Assembly: GCF_016583625.1 (NCBI RefSeq) | Contig: NZ_NRRN01000010.1 | Span: 1-64,000 of the forward strand | Direction of reading: 5' to 3' | Source: Halorhodospira abdelmalekii | GTDB lineage: Bacteria; Pseudomonadota; Gammaproteobacteria; Nitrococcales; Halorhodospiraceae | Length of the DNA stretch: 64,000 nucleotides | In this document: positions 24,198 through 33,326 of the stretch, piece by piece | Numbering within the stretch: position 1 is the first letter of the stretch | How the letters are laid out: the number at the start of each line of letters is the position of its first letter | Notes under the pieces: model-generated | What the model was told of the DNA's origin: nothing | The model's input: only the letters and a program-made list of their open reading frames with translations | Database searches by the model: none | Program-made: the position numbers and the translations under genes

Positions 24198-26912
24198 CTA
24201 GGAGGAGGAGGTGACGGGCGTCTTGGCGCTGCTGCGCTTGCTGCCGCTCTTCGGTGTGCTAGTAGCGCTGCTAGTGCTCTTGGAAGCGCTGCCCTTAGAT
24301 GCGCTGCCTTTTGCGGCAGTGGTCGTCCGCTTCGCTGGCGTGGCTGCCGCGCCGGTGCCACCTTCGCTGCTGCCCTCCTGCGCCGCTGCACTCTTCTTGG
24401 TGCTCTTGGTGGTGCTTTTGCTGGTGCTCTTGGTGCTTTTCTTAGTTGTGCTGGCCTTAGTCGCGCCCGTCTTGCTGGCCTTGCCGGCGGTCGAGCTTTT
24501 GGCGCCCTTGGCGGTGCTCCCCCCCCGGCGCCCCTTCCGCTCCGGGGCGTTGGCGATCAGCTCTAAGCACTCGGTGTGGGTGAGGCTCTCAGGCTCGCGC
24601 TCCTTAGGGATCTTGGCGTTCTTCTCGCCGTTGGTTACGTAGGGACCGTAGCGACCCCGTAAGACGCGGATGCCGTCGCCAAAATCGTGGATGGTGCGAT
24701 TGGCATCGGCGACCTTCTTCTCGCGCACCAACTCTAGGGCGCGCTCGCGAGTGATGGTGTAGGGGTCTTCCCCTTTAGGGATAGAGGCGAACTTGCCGCC
24801 AAAGCGGACGTAGGGGCCGAAGCGGCCGATATTGACCTGCATCTCCTCCCCCTCTTCGGTCTCGCCCATATCGCGCGGCAGCTGAAAGAGGACCAAGGCC
24901 TCATCGAGGGTGATGGTATCGATGCTCTGTCCAGGGCGCAGGCCGGCAAAGCGCGGCTTCTCTTCATCTTCCTTAGAGCCGAGTTGCGCAAAGGGGCCGT
25001 AGCGCCCGATGCGCACCGTAACCGGCTTGCCACTCTTCGGGTCGGTACCGAGCTCACGCGCCTGTACCGCCTCTTGACGCGAGACGCCTTTCTTCTCCTC
25101 GACCCGCTCGCTAAACGGTTGCCAGAACGCCTCAAGGACCGGTACCCACTCGCGTTCGCCACGCGAGATGGCATCGAGATCGTCCTCAAGCCGGGCGGTA
25201 AAGTCGTAATCGACGTAGCGATCGAAGTGTTCGGTGAGGAACTTATTGACGGTGCGGCCGATGTCGGTCGGGATGAAGCGCTTCCCATCCATCTCGACGT
25301 AATTGCGCTGCTGTAGCGTTGAGATGATCGAGGCGTAGGTCGAAGGGCGGCCGATGCCGTGCTCTTCGAGGGTGCGTACCAAGCTCGCCTCGGTGTAGCG
25401 GGGTGGGGGCTCGGTAAAGTGCTGCTCCGGGCGGATGGCGTAGAGCGGCACGCGCTCACCCTCGCTGAGTTCGGGGAGAAACTTTTCGCCCGCTTCGTCC
25501 TTCTCTTTGCCGGGTGGGGTGTCGTCGGTCCCCTCCCGGTAGACGACCATAAAGCCGGGGTCGGCGACGGTCGAGCCGGTCGCCCGCAGCAGGTGCTGAG
25601 CCTCGACGTCGGCAGCGAGGTCGACGGCCACAGTGTTAATGGTGGCGTGCTTCATCTGACAGGCCACGGCACGCTTCCAGACCAGTTCGTAGAGTCGATA
25701 CTGATCACTGGAGAGCTGACCGCGCAGCTTCTCCGGGTGGCGCGCTGCCGAGGTCGGACGAATGGCTTCGTGCGCCTCCTGCGCATTCTTCGAGCGCGTC
25801 TTATACGTTTGCGGTTTGCTCGGCAGCTTGTCACTGCCGTAGCGCTCGGCGATGACCTCGCGCATCTCGGCGACGGCCTCTTGTGAGAGGCTGACCGAGT
25901 CGGTCCGCATGTAAGTGATAAGACCGACGGCAGCGCCTTCGCCGACGTCAATGCCCTCGTAGAGCTGCTGCGCGATGCGCATGGTGCGACTGGCGGTGAA
26001 GCCGAGTTTGCGCGAAGCCTCTTGCTGCAAAGTCGAGGTGATAAAAGGGGCGGCCGGGTTGCGGCGTCGTTGCTTGCGTTCGACATTGACGACGCGCAGC
26101 TGCCCGATGACGTGGCTGCCGTCGTTGGGGGCGTCTGCAGTGACCTCGGCAAAGGGCGGCGAGAGGTCTTGCTGCGCCTGAGCGAAGGCGGCGGCGCGCA
26201 GCTGCGTCTCGACCTCGCGGGCGCGCTGCTCGTCGGTGATGGTGAACTGCTTGACCTTCTCGCCGGCCAAGAGGGCGAGCTTGGCGGAGAACGATTGCTG
26301 CGCCTTGGCCGCATCCCCCTCGATGGTCCAGTACTCTTGTGGCTCGAAGCGCTCGATCTCCTCCTCGCGCTCGCAGATCATGCGCAGCGCCGGACTCTGC
26401 ACGCGTCCGGCGGAGAGTCCACTGGTGATCTTGCGCCATAACAGCGGCGAGAGGTTGAAACCGACGAGGTAGTCGAGGGCCCGCCGCGCCTGCTGCGCGT
26501 TGACGAGTTCCGCGGAGATCACGCGCGGGTGCGCCATCGCTTCGCGAATCGCCCCTTGGGTAATCTCGTGGAAGACGACGCGATAGACCGGCTTGTCCTC
26601 TAGCAGCCCCCGATCGCGCAACAGCTCGACTAGATGCCAAGAGATCGCCTCGCCTTCGCGATCGGGGTCGGTCGCCAGGTAGAGCGCCTCGGCCCCGCGA
26701 ATCGCCTTGGCGATCGCCTCGACGTGGCGTTGATTCTTGTCGATCGGCGCATATTTCATGGCGAAGCCGTGTTCAGGATCGACGGCACCCTCTTTAGGCA
26801 CCAGGTCCCGAACATGGCCGTAGGAGGCCATAACCTCGAAGCTGCTGCCGAGGTATTTGTTGATAGTGCGCGCCTTGGCCGGCGATTCGACGATAACGAG
26901 GCTCTTACCCAT
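24198..26912 (-). CDS. topA: DNA topoisomerase I with Lys/Ser/Thr-rich tail
   Basis: A 904-residue type IA topoisomerase that relaxes negative supercoils. The Toprim domain starts SLVIVESPAKARTINKYLG and has its acidic metal site in YLATDPDREGEAISWHL. The active Tyr is in GLITYMRTDSVSLS. The C-terminal part has repeated blocks (IGRYGPFAQLG, IGRFGPYVRFGGKFASIP, LRGRYGPYVTNG) of the Toprim C-repeat type. There are no four-Cys zinc ribbons like those of E. coli TopA. The last hundred or so residues are almost only Lys, Ser, Thr, Ala and Gly, histone H1-like, probably a DNA-binding tail. Confidence 0.97.
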   Translation of the reverse strand: MGKSLVIVESPAKARTINKYLGSSFEVMASYGHVRDLVPKEGAVDPEHGFAMKYAPIDKNQRHVEAIAKAIRGAEALYLATDPDREGEAISWHLVELLRDRGLLEDKPVYRVVFHEITQGAIREAMAHPRVISAELVNAQQARRALDYLVGFNLSPLLWRKITSGLSAGRVQSPALRMICEREEEIERFEPQEYWTIEGDAAKAQQSFSAKLALLAGEKVKQFTITDEQRAREVETQLRAAAFAQAQQDLSPPFAEVTADAPNDGSHVIGQLRVVNVERKQRRRNPAAPFITSTLQQEASRKLGFTASRTMRIAQQLYEGIDVGEGAAVGLITYMRTDSVSLSQEAVAEMREVIAERYGSDKLPSKPQTYKTRSKNAQEAHEAIRPTSAARHPEKLRGQLSSDQYRLYELVWKRAVACQMKHATINTVAVDLAADVEAQHLLRATGSTVADPGFMVVYREGTDDTPPGKEKDEAGEKFLPELSEGERVPLYAIRPEQHFTEPPPRYTEASLVRTLEEHGIGRPSTYASIISTLQQRNYVEMDGKRFIPTDIGRTVNKFLTEHFDRYVDYDFTARLEDDLDAISRGEREWVPVLEAFWQPFSERVEEKKGVSRQEAVQARELGTDPKSGKPVTVRIGRYGPFAQLGSKEDEEKPRFAGLRPGQSIDTITLDEALVLFQLPRDMGETEEGEEMQVNIGRFGPYVRFGGKFASIPKGEDPYTITRERALELVREKKVADANRTIHDFGDGIRVLRGRYGPYVTNGEKNAKIPKEREPESLTHTECLELIANAPERKGRRGGSTAKGAKSSTAGKASKTGATKASTTKKSTKSTSKSTTKSTKKSAAAQEGSSEGGTGAAATPAKRTTTAAKGSASKGSASKSTSSATSTPKSGSKRSSAKTPVTSSS

Positions 26913-26947
26913 GCGAACGCTTCAATAGAGGCTGGATTGGAGGGCAA

Positions 26948-26976
26948 ACCATAGAGGTAGGCGAGTGGCAAAGCAA
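26948..26976 (-). promoter_or_regulatory. Candidate sigma-70 promoter of topA
   Basis: On the minus strand TTGCTT (26976-26971), a 17-base spacer and TATGGT (26953-26948). Transcription would start about 28-30 bases before the topA ATG. The boxes match the consensus at four of six positions each, so this is a candidate only. Confidence 0.45.
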
Positions 26977-27043
26977 CCGTCGACCCGCGGCTATACGGCC
27001 CTGGCCGTGGCCCCGAGAAGGGGCAGGTCGCCGCTGCGCGCCT

Positions 27044-27514
27044 CTAGTGGACGAGGTGGGTCGGGACGTCGAACATCAGGTTCTCCATCCAGCTGTAGGC
27101 CTCTTCCTCGCCGGGGCGGTTGAAGAGCACCATCAGGATGACCCACTTCACCGTGTCCAGGTCGACCTCGTGATCGTCGAGGGCTAGGATGCGGTCTAAG
27201 ACCAACTCGCGGCTCTCTGGCGTGAGGATGCCGACCTGCTCAAGGTAGACAATGAACCCACGCGTCTCCGTGTCCAGGCGCACCAACTCAGGTTCGCCGA
27301 AGAGGCGGATGGAGGGTGTCCCCGACGGCGAAACGGAGAGCACCCGCGAATCCGCCAGGGCGTCGAGCCATTCGAAGGCCTTGCGTATCTCTAGGCCGCT
27401 GAAGCCAGCCTCGTGCAGCTCATCTTCGAGCGAGTCACGATCCTCCGGCTCCTCATCGTTATAGAGATAGTTCTCAAACAGGTACATCAAGACTTCGAAG
27501 ACATTTTGCTTCAT
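27044..27514 (-). CDS. smg: Smg family protein (DUF494)
   Basis: A 156-residue acidic protein of the Smg/DUF494 family, usually found between dprA and topA in gammaproteobacteria, as here. It starts MKQNVFEVLMYLFENYL, the conserved family beginning, and ends SWMENLMFDVPTHLVH. It is predicted all-helical and cytoplasmic. The function is unknown. Its start is 2 bases after the dprA stop, so the two are cotranscribed. The 131 bases before topA include a short GC hairpin at 27010-27024. Confidence 0.93.
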   Translation of the reverse strand: MKQNVFEVLMYLFENYLYNDEEPEDRDSLEDELHEAGFSGLEIRKAFEWLDALADSRVLSVSPSGTPSIRLFGEPELVRLDTETRGFIVYLEQVGILTPESRELVLDRILALDDHEVDLDTVKWVILMVLFNRPGEEEAYSWMENLMFDVPTHLVH

Positions 27515-27516
27515 TT

Positions 27517-28686
27517 CTAGACCTCTGGCCCGCGCCGCTGGTACCGGCCACCCGGCACCGCAGTCACCATGCCTTTTAGCTCCATAGCTAGCAGGATGGC
27601 GGAAACCTGATCGAGCGTCAATCCGGTTCGTTTTAAGATCGTATCCATCGCCACCGGATCATAGCCGAGGGCGTTCAGTACATGCACCTGCCGCGGATCT
27701 TCAATAGTCGCGCTAGGTGGAGGTGAGGGGATCGTGTTGTTGTCGCCGCCGGGCGTGGCTTCTGCGTAGCGAATATCGTGCGCTGTCGGCAACTCCTCAA
27801 GGATATCGTGGACCGACTCGACTAGTTTAGCCCCCTCGCGCAGCAGACTGTGGCAGCCGCGGGCGAGCGGGTCGTGAATCGAGCCGGGCACGGCAAAGAC
27901 CTCGCGGCCCTGCTCAGCAGCGCAGCGCGCTGTGATCAATGCGCCGCTTTGCCGCCCGGCCTGGATCACCACCACGCCGTGGCTAAGGCCGCTTACCAGG
28001 CGATTGCGCCGCGGGAAGAGCCCGGCGCGGGGGCCGACCCCGGGTGGGTTTTCGCCGAGGACGGTGCCGTTGTCGCTGGCGATGATCGCTTCGCGCAAGG
28101 CGCGGTGACGGGCCGGATAGACGCGATCGGGACCGGTGGCAATCACGGCATGAGTGGTGCCCCCGGCATCCAGGGCGCCCCGGTGGGCGGCGGCATCGAT
28201 GCCTAATGCCAGGCCACTGGTGACGGTCCAGCCGGCGGCGGTAAGCGCGCGCGCCAATTCGTAAGCCAGTTCGCAGCCGGCGGCGTTGGCGTGGCGGCTG
28301 CCGACGATGGCGATCTGCGGCCGGTCGAGCATTGCGCGGGCGCCGCAAACGAACAATAGCGGGGGGGGGTCGGGGATCTCGCCGAGCAGCGGCGGATAAC
28401 CTGGCGCGCCAAGTGTTAGCAGATGGCGCGCGCTGCCGCCGTGGAGCCACGCCGCATCGGCCTTGGCCGCCGGCCAGTTCGGGGCGAGGATCCCCTCGAC
28501 GATCGGCCGCGGCAGGCCGATCGCCCGTAGGTTGGTGCGCGAGGTGGTGAGTACCGCGGCGGGTTCGCCAAAGGCCTCGTGCAGGCGCAGCCAAGCGCGT
28601 GGGCCAAGGCCAGGAACGCGAGCCAGGGCGAGGGTCGATAAGAGCGGGTCGAGGCCGCTCGACGGTAGAGCACGGGGTTGAGACAT
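27517..28686 (-). CDS. dprA: DNA-processing protein DprA/Smf
   Basis: A 389-residue DprA, which loads RecA onto incoming single-stranded DNA during natural transformation. The Rossmann-like core has IAIVGSRHANAAGCELAYELA, VTSGLALGIDAAAHRGAL-like text (split: SGLALGIDAAAHRGAL), GPDRVYPARHRAL and GALITARCAAEQGREVFAVPG. The C-terminal winged-helix (DML1-like) domain is about residues 325-385. An N-terminal helix-hairpin-helix-like part precedes. It is divergent from def; a dprA gene suggests but does not prove competence. Confidence 0.95.
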   Translation of the reverse strand: MSQPRALPSSGLDPLLSTLALARVPGLGPRAWLRLHEAFGEPAAVLTTSRTNLRAIGLPRPIVEGILAPNWPAAKADAAWLHGGSARHLLTLGAPGYPPLLGEIPDPPPLLFVCGARAMLDRPQIAIVGSRHANAAGCELAYELARALTAAGWTVTSGLALGIDAAAHRGALDAGGTTHAVIATGPDRVYPARHRALREAIIASDNGTVLGENPPGVGPRAGLFPRRNRLVSGLSHGVVVIQAGRQSGALITARCAAEQGREVFAVPGSIHDPLARGCHSLLREGAKLVESVHDILEELPTAHDIRYAEATPGGDNNTIPSPPPSATIEDPRQVHVLNALGYDPVAMDTILKRTGLTLDQVSAILLAMELKGMVTAVPGGRYQRRGPEV

Positions 28687-28827
28687 GCGGCACGATCCTT
28701 GTGCGGGCCCAGGGTGGGCTTGATGTGAGCTCAGCGCCTGCCCGAGGTCAGCCTGAAGAGGGCAGGGTGTCGATTCAATCGCCGGTAGCGTATGATAATA
28801 GTTCTAGAACAGCAAGCGATCACCGCA

Positions 28828-29337
28828 ATGGCACTACGTGAAATCTTAACCTTCCCTGACCCGCGGCTGCGCGAGGTGGCACAGCCGGTCACCGCTGTCG
28901 ATGCCGAGATCGAACAGCTGGTCGACGATCTGATTGAGACGATGTACCACTGCTCCGGTATCGGTCTGGCTGCGACGCAGGTCGGAGTGGGCTGGCGCGT
29001 GGTGGTGCTCGATATCTCCGAGGCGCGCGATCAACCGCAGGTGTTGATTAACCCCCAGGTGCTTGAGGCGCGCGGTGAGATCAAGCGCGAAGAGGGCTGT
29101 CTCTCGGTCCCCGGCTACTACGACGACGTCATCCGCGCCGCCGAGATCCGCTATTCGGCCCGCGATCGCGATGGTCAAGTCTACGAAGGGGAGGCCGATG
29201 GGCTGCTGGCGGTCTGCATTCAGCACGAGATCGATCACCTCGACGGCCGCCTCTTTGTCGACTATCTCTCCGAGCTTAAGCGCAAGCGGGTGCGCAAGCG
29301 CCTTGAAAAGCGCGAGCGCAGCGCGGCTGATGCGTAA
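28828..29337 (+). CDS. def: Peptide deformylase
   Basis: A 169-residue deformylase that removes the formyl group from nascent proteins. ATG 28828 ([18 protein letters not shown]) is the usual start; an upstream ATG at 28792 overlaps the promoter-like TATGAT (28791-28796) and is not used. All three metal motifs are present: [19 protein letters not shown] and [11 protein letters not shown] (HExxH). GTTCTAGAAC at 28801-28810 is a perfect palindrome just before the start. It forms an operon with fmt and rsmB. Confidence 0.96.
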   Translation: MALREILTFPDPRLREVAQPVTAVDAEIEQLVDDLIETMYHCSGIGLAATQVGVGWRVVVLDISEARDQPQVLINPQVLEARGEIKREEGCLSVPGYYDDVIRAAEIRYSARDRDGQVYEGEADGLLAVCIQHEIDHLDGRLFVDYLSELKRKRVRKRLEKRERSAADA

Positions 29338-29376
29338 GCCCTGATGCGCAGCCCTGATGCGCAGCCCTGATGCATA
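29325..29376 (+). repeat. 13-bp tandem repeat across the def stop codon and def-fmt gap
   Basis: The unit GCCCTGATGCGCA occurs at 29338-29350 and 29351-29363, with a variant at 29364-29376 (GCCCTGATGCATA). The last codons and stop of def (CGGCTGATGCGTA, 29325-29337) look like a degenerate first copy. The repeat fills most of the 55 bases between the genes. Confidence 0.75.
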
Positions 29377-29392
29377 GAGTAGTTGAAACCCG

Positions 29393-30337
29393 ATGAGTAG
29401 ACCGCGACTCCTGTTCGCCGGAACCCCCGACTTTGCCGTTCCCGCCCTCGCCGCCCTGCTGGCGGCCGAGTGGCCGCCTGTGGCTGTCTTCACCCAGCCT
29501 GACCGGCGTGCCGGACGGGGGCGCAAGCTGACCCCACCGCCGGTGAAGCGCCTAGCCGACGCGCACCGGCTACCGGTCTATCAGCCCGAGCGCCTCGGTG
29601 AGGCGGAGGCCGTGCAGCTTGAAGAGCTGGCCCCCGATCTCATGGTGGTGGTGGCCTACGGGCAGATCTTGCCGCAGCGGGTGCTGGCGATACCGCGCTG
29701 CGGCTGTATCAACATCCATGCCTCGCTGCTGCCGCGCTGGCGCGGCGCTGCTCCGATTCAGCGCGCCCTGATGGCCGGCGATCCGGAGAGCGGGGTGACG
29801 TTGATGCGCATGGATGCCGGGCTCGATACTGGCGACATGCTGGCGTGGGCGCGCACCCCGATCGATCCCGAGGAGACCGGCGGGAGTCTGCACGACCGGC
29901 TCGCGGAGATCGGCGCCCAACTGCTGCTTGAGCACTTGCCGGCGATCGTCGCCGGGGAGTTGACGCCGGTGCCGCAAGAGGAGGGGGAAGCGACCTACGC
30001 CGCCAAGCTGACTGCCGCCGACAGCTGGCTCGATTGGCAGCGCCCGGCCGCTGAGTTGGAGCGCCAAGTGCGCGCGTTGGCGCCGCTGCCGGGGGCGCGG
30101 CTGCGTATCGACGACGACACGACGGTGCGCGTCTGTGCCGCGCAGGTTGGTGCGGGAGAGGCGGCCGATGAACCGGGGCGTATCGTCGCCCTGGAGCGCG
30201 CTGGGATCGCCGTGTCGACGGCGCACGATCGGCTCTGGATCACCCGGCTGCAGCCGCCCGGCGGCCGCGAGCAGGCGGCGGCCGACTATCTCAATGGCCA
30301 AGGTCGGCACCTGCAGGTCGGGGCGTCGCTCCTTTGA
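29393..30337 (+). CDS. fmt: Methionyl-tRNA formyltransferase
   Basis: A 314-residue enzyme that formylates initiator Met-tRNA from 10-formyl-tetrahydrofolate. LLFAGTPDFAVPALAAL is the N-terminal motif, VVVAYGQILPQ and HASLLPRWRGAAPIQRA the formyl donor site with the catalytic Asn-x-His pair (INIHASLLP). MDAGLDTGDML and AKLTAADSWLDW are later family segments, and a C-terminal OB-like tRNA domain follows. Length is normal. Its stop overlaps the start of rsmB. Confidence 0.97.
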   Translation: MSRPRLLFAGTPDFAVPALAALLAAEWPPVAVFTQPDRRAGRGRKLTPPPVKRLADAHRLPVYQPERLGEAEAVQLEELAPDLMVVVAYGQILPQRVLAIPRCGCINIHASLLPRWRGAAPIQRALMAGDPESGVTLMRMDAGLDTGDMLAWARTPIDPEETGGSLHDRLAEIGAQLLLEHLPAIVAGELTPVPQEEGEATYAAKLTAADSWLDWQRPAAELERQVRALAPLPGARLRIDDDTTVRVCAAQVGAGEAADEPGRIVALERAGIAVSTAHDRLWITRLQPPGGREQAAADYLNGQGRHLQVGASLL

Positions 30338-31758
30338 GCGGGGCGCCACCGCGTGTCGTCGCCGCGCGGATCCTCGAGCGCATCTTGCGCCAGCGCGAGA
30401 GCCTCGATGAGGCGTGGTCGCGTTGTGCCGGGCAGATACGATCTGCCGATCAGCCGCTGATTCAGGCGCTGCTCTACGGGGCGTTGCGCTGGCTGCCGCA
30501 GCTTGAGGCCGCTGTGGCGGCCTTCACCCCGCGGCAAGATTGGCGGCGCGATAGCCGCCTGCGCGCCCTGTTGATTCTCGGTGCATGGGAGGCCCGCGGA
30601 CTGTCGACCCCGCCGCATGCCGCTGTCTCGGAGGCGGTCGCCGCCGCCCGCGCCCTGCAGCGTCCGCGCGCCGCCGGCTTGGTCAACGCCGTGCTGCGAC
30701 GCTTGCAGCAACGGCACTCGCAACAGCGGCCGTCCCCAAAGACCGGTGATGCCGATCCTGCCCTCGCCCCTGCCTCTGACTCTGGTGCTAATGCCGGTTG
30801 TGCCGCTGCCGCCGATCCCACCGATCCCACCGATCCCACCGATCCCATCGATCCGACTGGTTCCGCCGACCCCGAGATCCGCTGGGCCTTTCCAGGTTGG
30901 CTGCTCGAGCGCTTAGCGCAAGCGTTGCCGGTGCAATGGCAGCAGGTGGTCGAGGCGAGCAATCGCCATCCGCCGCTGACGCTGCGCGTCAATCTAGCGC
31001 AAGGGACGCGGCAGGCTTTTCAAGAGGAGCTGGCAGCGGCGGGGCACCTCGCTCATCCGGGGGGCTTGGCGGCGAGCGCACTGCGCCTGGAGCAGCCGTG
31101 TCGGGTCGAGACGCTGCCCGGCTTTGCGCGTGGGCGGGTTGCGGTGCAGGATGAGGCGGCGCAATTGGCCGCCGAATTTCTCGATCCGCAGCCGGGGGAG
31201 CGGCTGCTCGATGCCTGTGCCGCCCCCGGAGGCAAGAGCGTGCACCTGCTGGAGCGCTGTCCGGAGAGCGAGTTGACCGCACTCGATCGCTCCGCGCGGC
31301 GGTTGCGGCAGGTCGTTGAGAACCTAGAGCGCGCCGGTCTGAGCGCCGACTGCCGGGCCGCCGACGCGGCGGTGCTGAGTCAGTGGTGGGACGGTCGGCC
31401 GTACCATAAGGTGCTGCTCGATGCGCCGTGCACCGGCACCGGCGTAATCCGCCGTCACCCCGATATCAAATGGTTGCGCGAACCGGCCGACGCCGCACGC
31501 CAAGCTCAGGCGCAGCGGCGCTTGCTTGAGGCGCTGTGGCAGGTGCTCGCCCCCGGCGGTCAGCTGCTCTACGCGACTTGTTCGCTGCTCCCTGATGAGA
31601 ACGAGCAGGTCGTAGCGCGCTTTCTCGCTGAGCACCCCGAGGCCGAGGCCCTGCCCCTGCCGGCGTATGGCCACGCCACCGGTGCTGGCATCCAGCTGCT
31701 GCCGGGCGATCCGGCCGATACCGACGGCTTCTACTACGCCCTGCTGCAGCGCCGTTAA
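30334..31758 (+). CDS. rsmB: 16S rRNA m5C967 methyltransferase RsmB
   Basis: A 474-residue methyltransferase. The first 130 residues are a NusB-like RNA-binding domain (ARILERILRQRESLDEAW). The SAM domain has LDACAAPGGKSVHLLE, the catalytic Cys segment DAPCTGTGVIRRHPDIKW and the second Cys in YATCSLLPDENE. Between the domains is an unusual linker made of Asp-Pro-Thr repeats (residues about 160-174), coded by a 9-bp tandem repeat. It starts at TTG 30334, overlapping the fmt stop; a ribosome site is weak, so coupled translation is likely. Its end overlaps pfp by four bases. Confidence 0.95.
   Translation: MSGAPPRVVAARILERILRQRESLDEAWSRCAGQIRSADQPLIQALLYGALRWLPQLEAAVAAFTPRQDWRRDSRLRALLILGAWEARGLSTPPHAAVSEAVAAARALQRPRAAGLVNAVLRRLQQRHSQQRPSPKTGDADPALAPASDSGANAGCAAAADPTDPTDPTDPIDPTGSADPEIRWAFPGWLLERLAQALPVQWQQVVEASNRHPPLTLRVNLAQGTRQAFQEELAAAGHLAHPGGLAASALRLEQPCRVETLPGFARGRVAVQDEAAQLAAEFLDPQPGERLLDACAAPGGKSVHLLERCPESELTALDRSARRLRQVVENLERAGLSADCRAADAAVLSQWWDGRPYHKVLLDAPCTGTGVIRRHPDIKWLREPADAARQAQAQRRLLEALWQVLAPGGQLLYATCSLLPDENEQVVARFLAEHPEAEALPLPAYGHATGAGIQLLPGDPADTDGFYYALLQRR
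30812..30856 (+). repeat. 9-bp tandem repeat inside rsmB
   Basis: CCGATCCCA is repeated four times exactly (30812-30847), followed by a fifth imperfect copy (TCGATCCGA). The unit is in frame and codes for Asp-Pro-Thr repeats in the interdomain linker of RsmB, so copy-number change would not break the gene. Confidence 0.9.
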
Positions 31759-33023
31759 TAGAGTGAGTCGGCGTGCAGCGGCGGGCAGCGTTGCGGGCGT
31801 AGCACCCCTTGAATCCGCGGATAGCACGGCAGCCCGCCTTCAAAGGGCGGGTAGTCCTCGCCGCCGATCAGTGGGCGTAAGTATTCACGGCAGGCGGCGG
31901 TGATGCCGTAGCCGTCCGGCGAGATGTGCTCCTCGGGCATGCCGCGCTCGATATTGGCGACCGCCTCCAGCGGAACGGGCTCAATCGACCAGCGATAGGG
32001 GACGTTGCTCAGGCGCCGGATCATCGGCACGAAGCTGTGCTGCCCAGCGACCACCCCCTCCACTGCTGCCCGCCCGACTGCATACGCCTGTTCGACATCG
32101 ACGCGCGAGGCGAGGTGACGGGCGGCGCGCTGGACGTAGTCGACCACCGACCAGTGCAGTTTATGCCCGGTCTCGGCGCGGATCAGCTCGGCGAGCCGCG
32201 GGGCCACCCCGCCGAGTTGCGTATAGGCGTAGACGTCGTGGTTCTGTGCCACCGAGAAGAGGGAACCGTCGGGGTTTTTCAGCCCCTCAGCGGCGACGAC
32301 GACGCAGTAGCCGTGGCAGTGGACCGCCATCTGCAGATGGGTCAAGAAGCGCGCCTGATCGAAGGGGACTTCGGGGAAGAGGATCAGCATCGGCGGGCGC
32401 CCATCGTACTCCTGGGCTAGAGCCGCGGCTGCCGCCAGCCAGCCAGCGTGGCGCCCCATCACCTCGATGATAAAGACCCGGGTCGAGCTGGTGTGGGCCG
32501 ACTCGACATCGAGGCTCGCCTCGCGCACCACCGTGGCAATAAACTTAGCCGCCGAGCCGAAGCCGGGGCAGGCGTCGGTCAAGGGCAAGTCGTTATCGAT
32601 CGTCTTCGGTACCCCAACGGCGGTGATCGGATAGTCCATCACCTCGCCCATGCGGGCGACCTTCAAGGCGGTGTCCATCGAGCCGCCGCCACCGTTGTAG
32701 AAAAAGTAGCCGATATCGTGCGCCTGGAAGACCTCGACAAGGCGCTCGTACTGGACCCGATCCTTCTCCGGGTCCCCTAAGTCGAAGCGGCACGAGCCGA
32801 AGGCACCGCCGGGGGTGTGGCGGAGAGCGGCGAGGGTCAGCGGATCCTCCTCGTCGAGGTCGAAAATCTCCTCTTCGAGGACGCCGAGGATGCCGTTGCG
32901 GGCGGCAAAGCAGGTACCGAAGTGTGCAGGGTGGGCGCGTACCGCCTCGATCACCCCCCAGGCGCTGGCGTTGATGACCGCGGAGACCCCCCCCGACTGG
33001 GCGTAGAGTGCATTTTTAGGCAT
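31755..33023 (-). CDS. pfp: Pyrophosphate-dependent 6-phosphofructokinase
   Basis: A 422-residue PPi-type phosphofructokinase that reversibly converts fructose 6-phosphate and PPi into fructose 1,6-bisphosphate. It starts LYAQSGGVSAVINASAWG. The donor site reads NGGGGSMDTA, where ATP enzymes have GGDGS, and PKTIDNDL has the Lys typical of PPi users. VFIIEVMGRHAGWLA is the sugar-phosphate site. In methanotrophs and relatives such enzymes can also act on sedoheptulose phosphates; that is possible here. It is divergent from fructose-bisphosphatase, so the two opposing steps share one control region. Confidence 0.93.
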   Translation of the reverse strand: MPKNALYAQSGGVSAVINASAWGVIEAVRAHPAHFGTCFAARNGILGVLEEEIFDLDEEDPLTLAALRHTPGGAFGSCRFDLGDPEKDRVQYERLVEVFQAHDIGYFFYNGGGGSMDTALKVARMGEVMDYPITAVGVPKTIDNDLPLTDACPGFGSAAKFIATVVREASLDVESAHTSSTRVFIIEVMGRHAGWLAAAAALAQEYDGRPPMLILFPEVPFDQARFLTHLQMAVHCHGYCVVVAAEGLKNPDGSLFSVAQNHDVYAYTQLGGVAPRLAELIRAETGHKLHWSVVDYVQRAARHLASRVDVEQAYAVGRAAVEGVVAGQHSFVPMIRRLSNVPYRWSIEPVPLEAVANIERGMPEEHISPDGYGITAACREYLRPLIGGEDYPPFEGGLPCYPRIQGVLRPQRCPPLHADSLY

Positions 33024-33326
33024 GGCGCTCTCTCGTTCTTATCGTGCTGTTTTGGGGCGCTCCGAAAAACCCCGCTTCTGACTTGCTAACCTGTTGAAAG
33101 GAGTGGTCGTGACTGGACTCTTTCGAAGATCCCTTGTTGTCGTGTCGCGAGCAGTGCAGCTGCATCGCTGTGCTCTGTTTGGCCGCCGGTGTGAGCGGTG
33201 CCGGCCGCGCCGATAACAGACTACCCCACGGATCCATAAGCTTAACGCCCGGTTCTGTCGAGCGCGAGTTTGCTAGACTGGCACGCGAACAAGTTGCTCA
33301 CAATAATAGCCAGGAGGAAGCCGCGT
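33024..33326. other. Control region between pfp and fbp
   Basis: 303 bases with no convincing gene. A 35-codon frame with a GGAG-like site (GTG 33109 to TAA 33216) codes for an Arg-rich peptide and is probably chance. The fbp ribosome site AGGAGG lies at 33312-33317. No promoter is clear enough to mark, although TAGACT at 33273-33278 could be a -10 box. Confidence 0.5.

Noticed and set aside
24211-24642. A hydrophobic 143-codon plus-strand frame opposite the topA tail
   Set aside because: Its Leu/Val richness is the antisense of the Lys/Ser/Thr repeat of topA, not a real membrane protein.
33109-33216. A 35-codon frame with a GGAG site between pfp and fbp
   Set aside because: Arg/Cys-rich product with no hydrophobic or family pattern; kept only as a remark in the intergenic entry.
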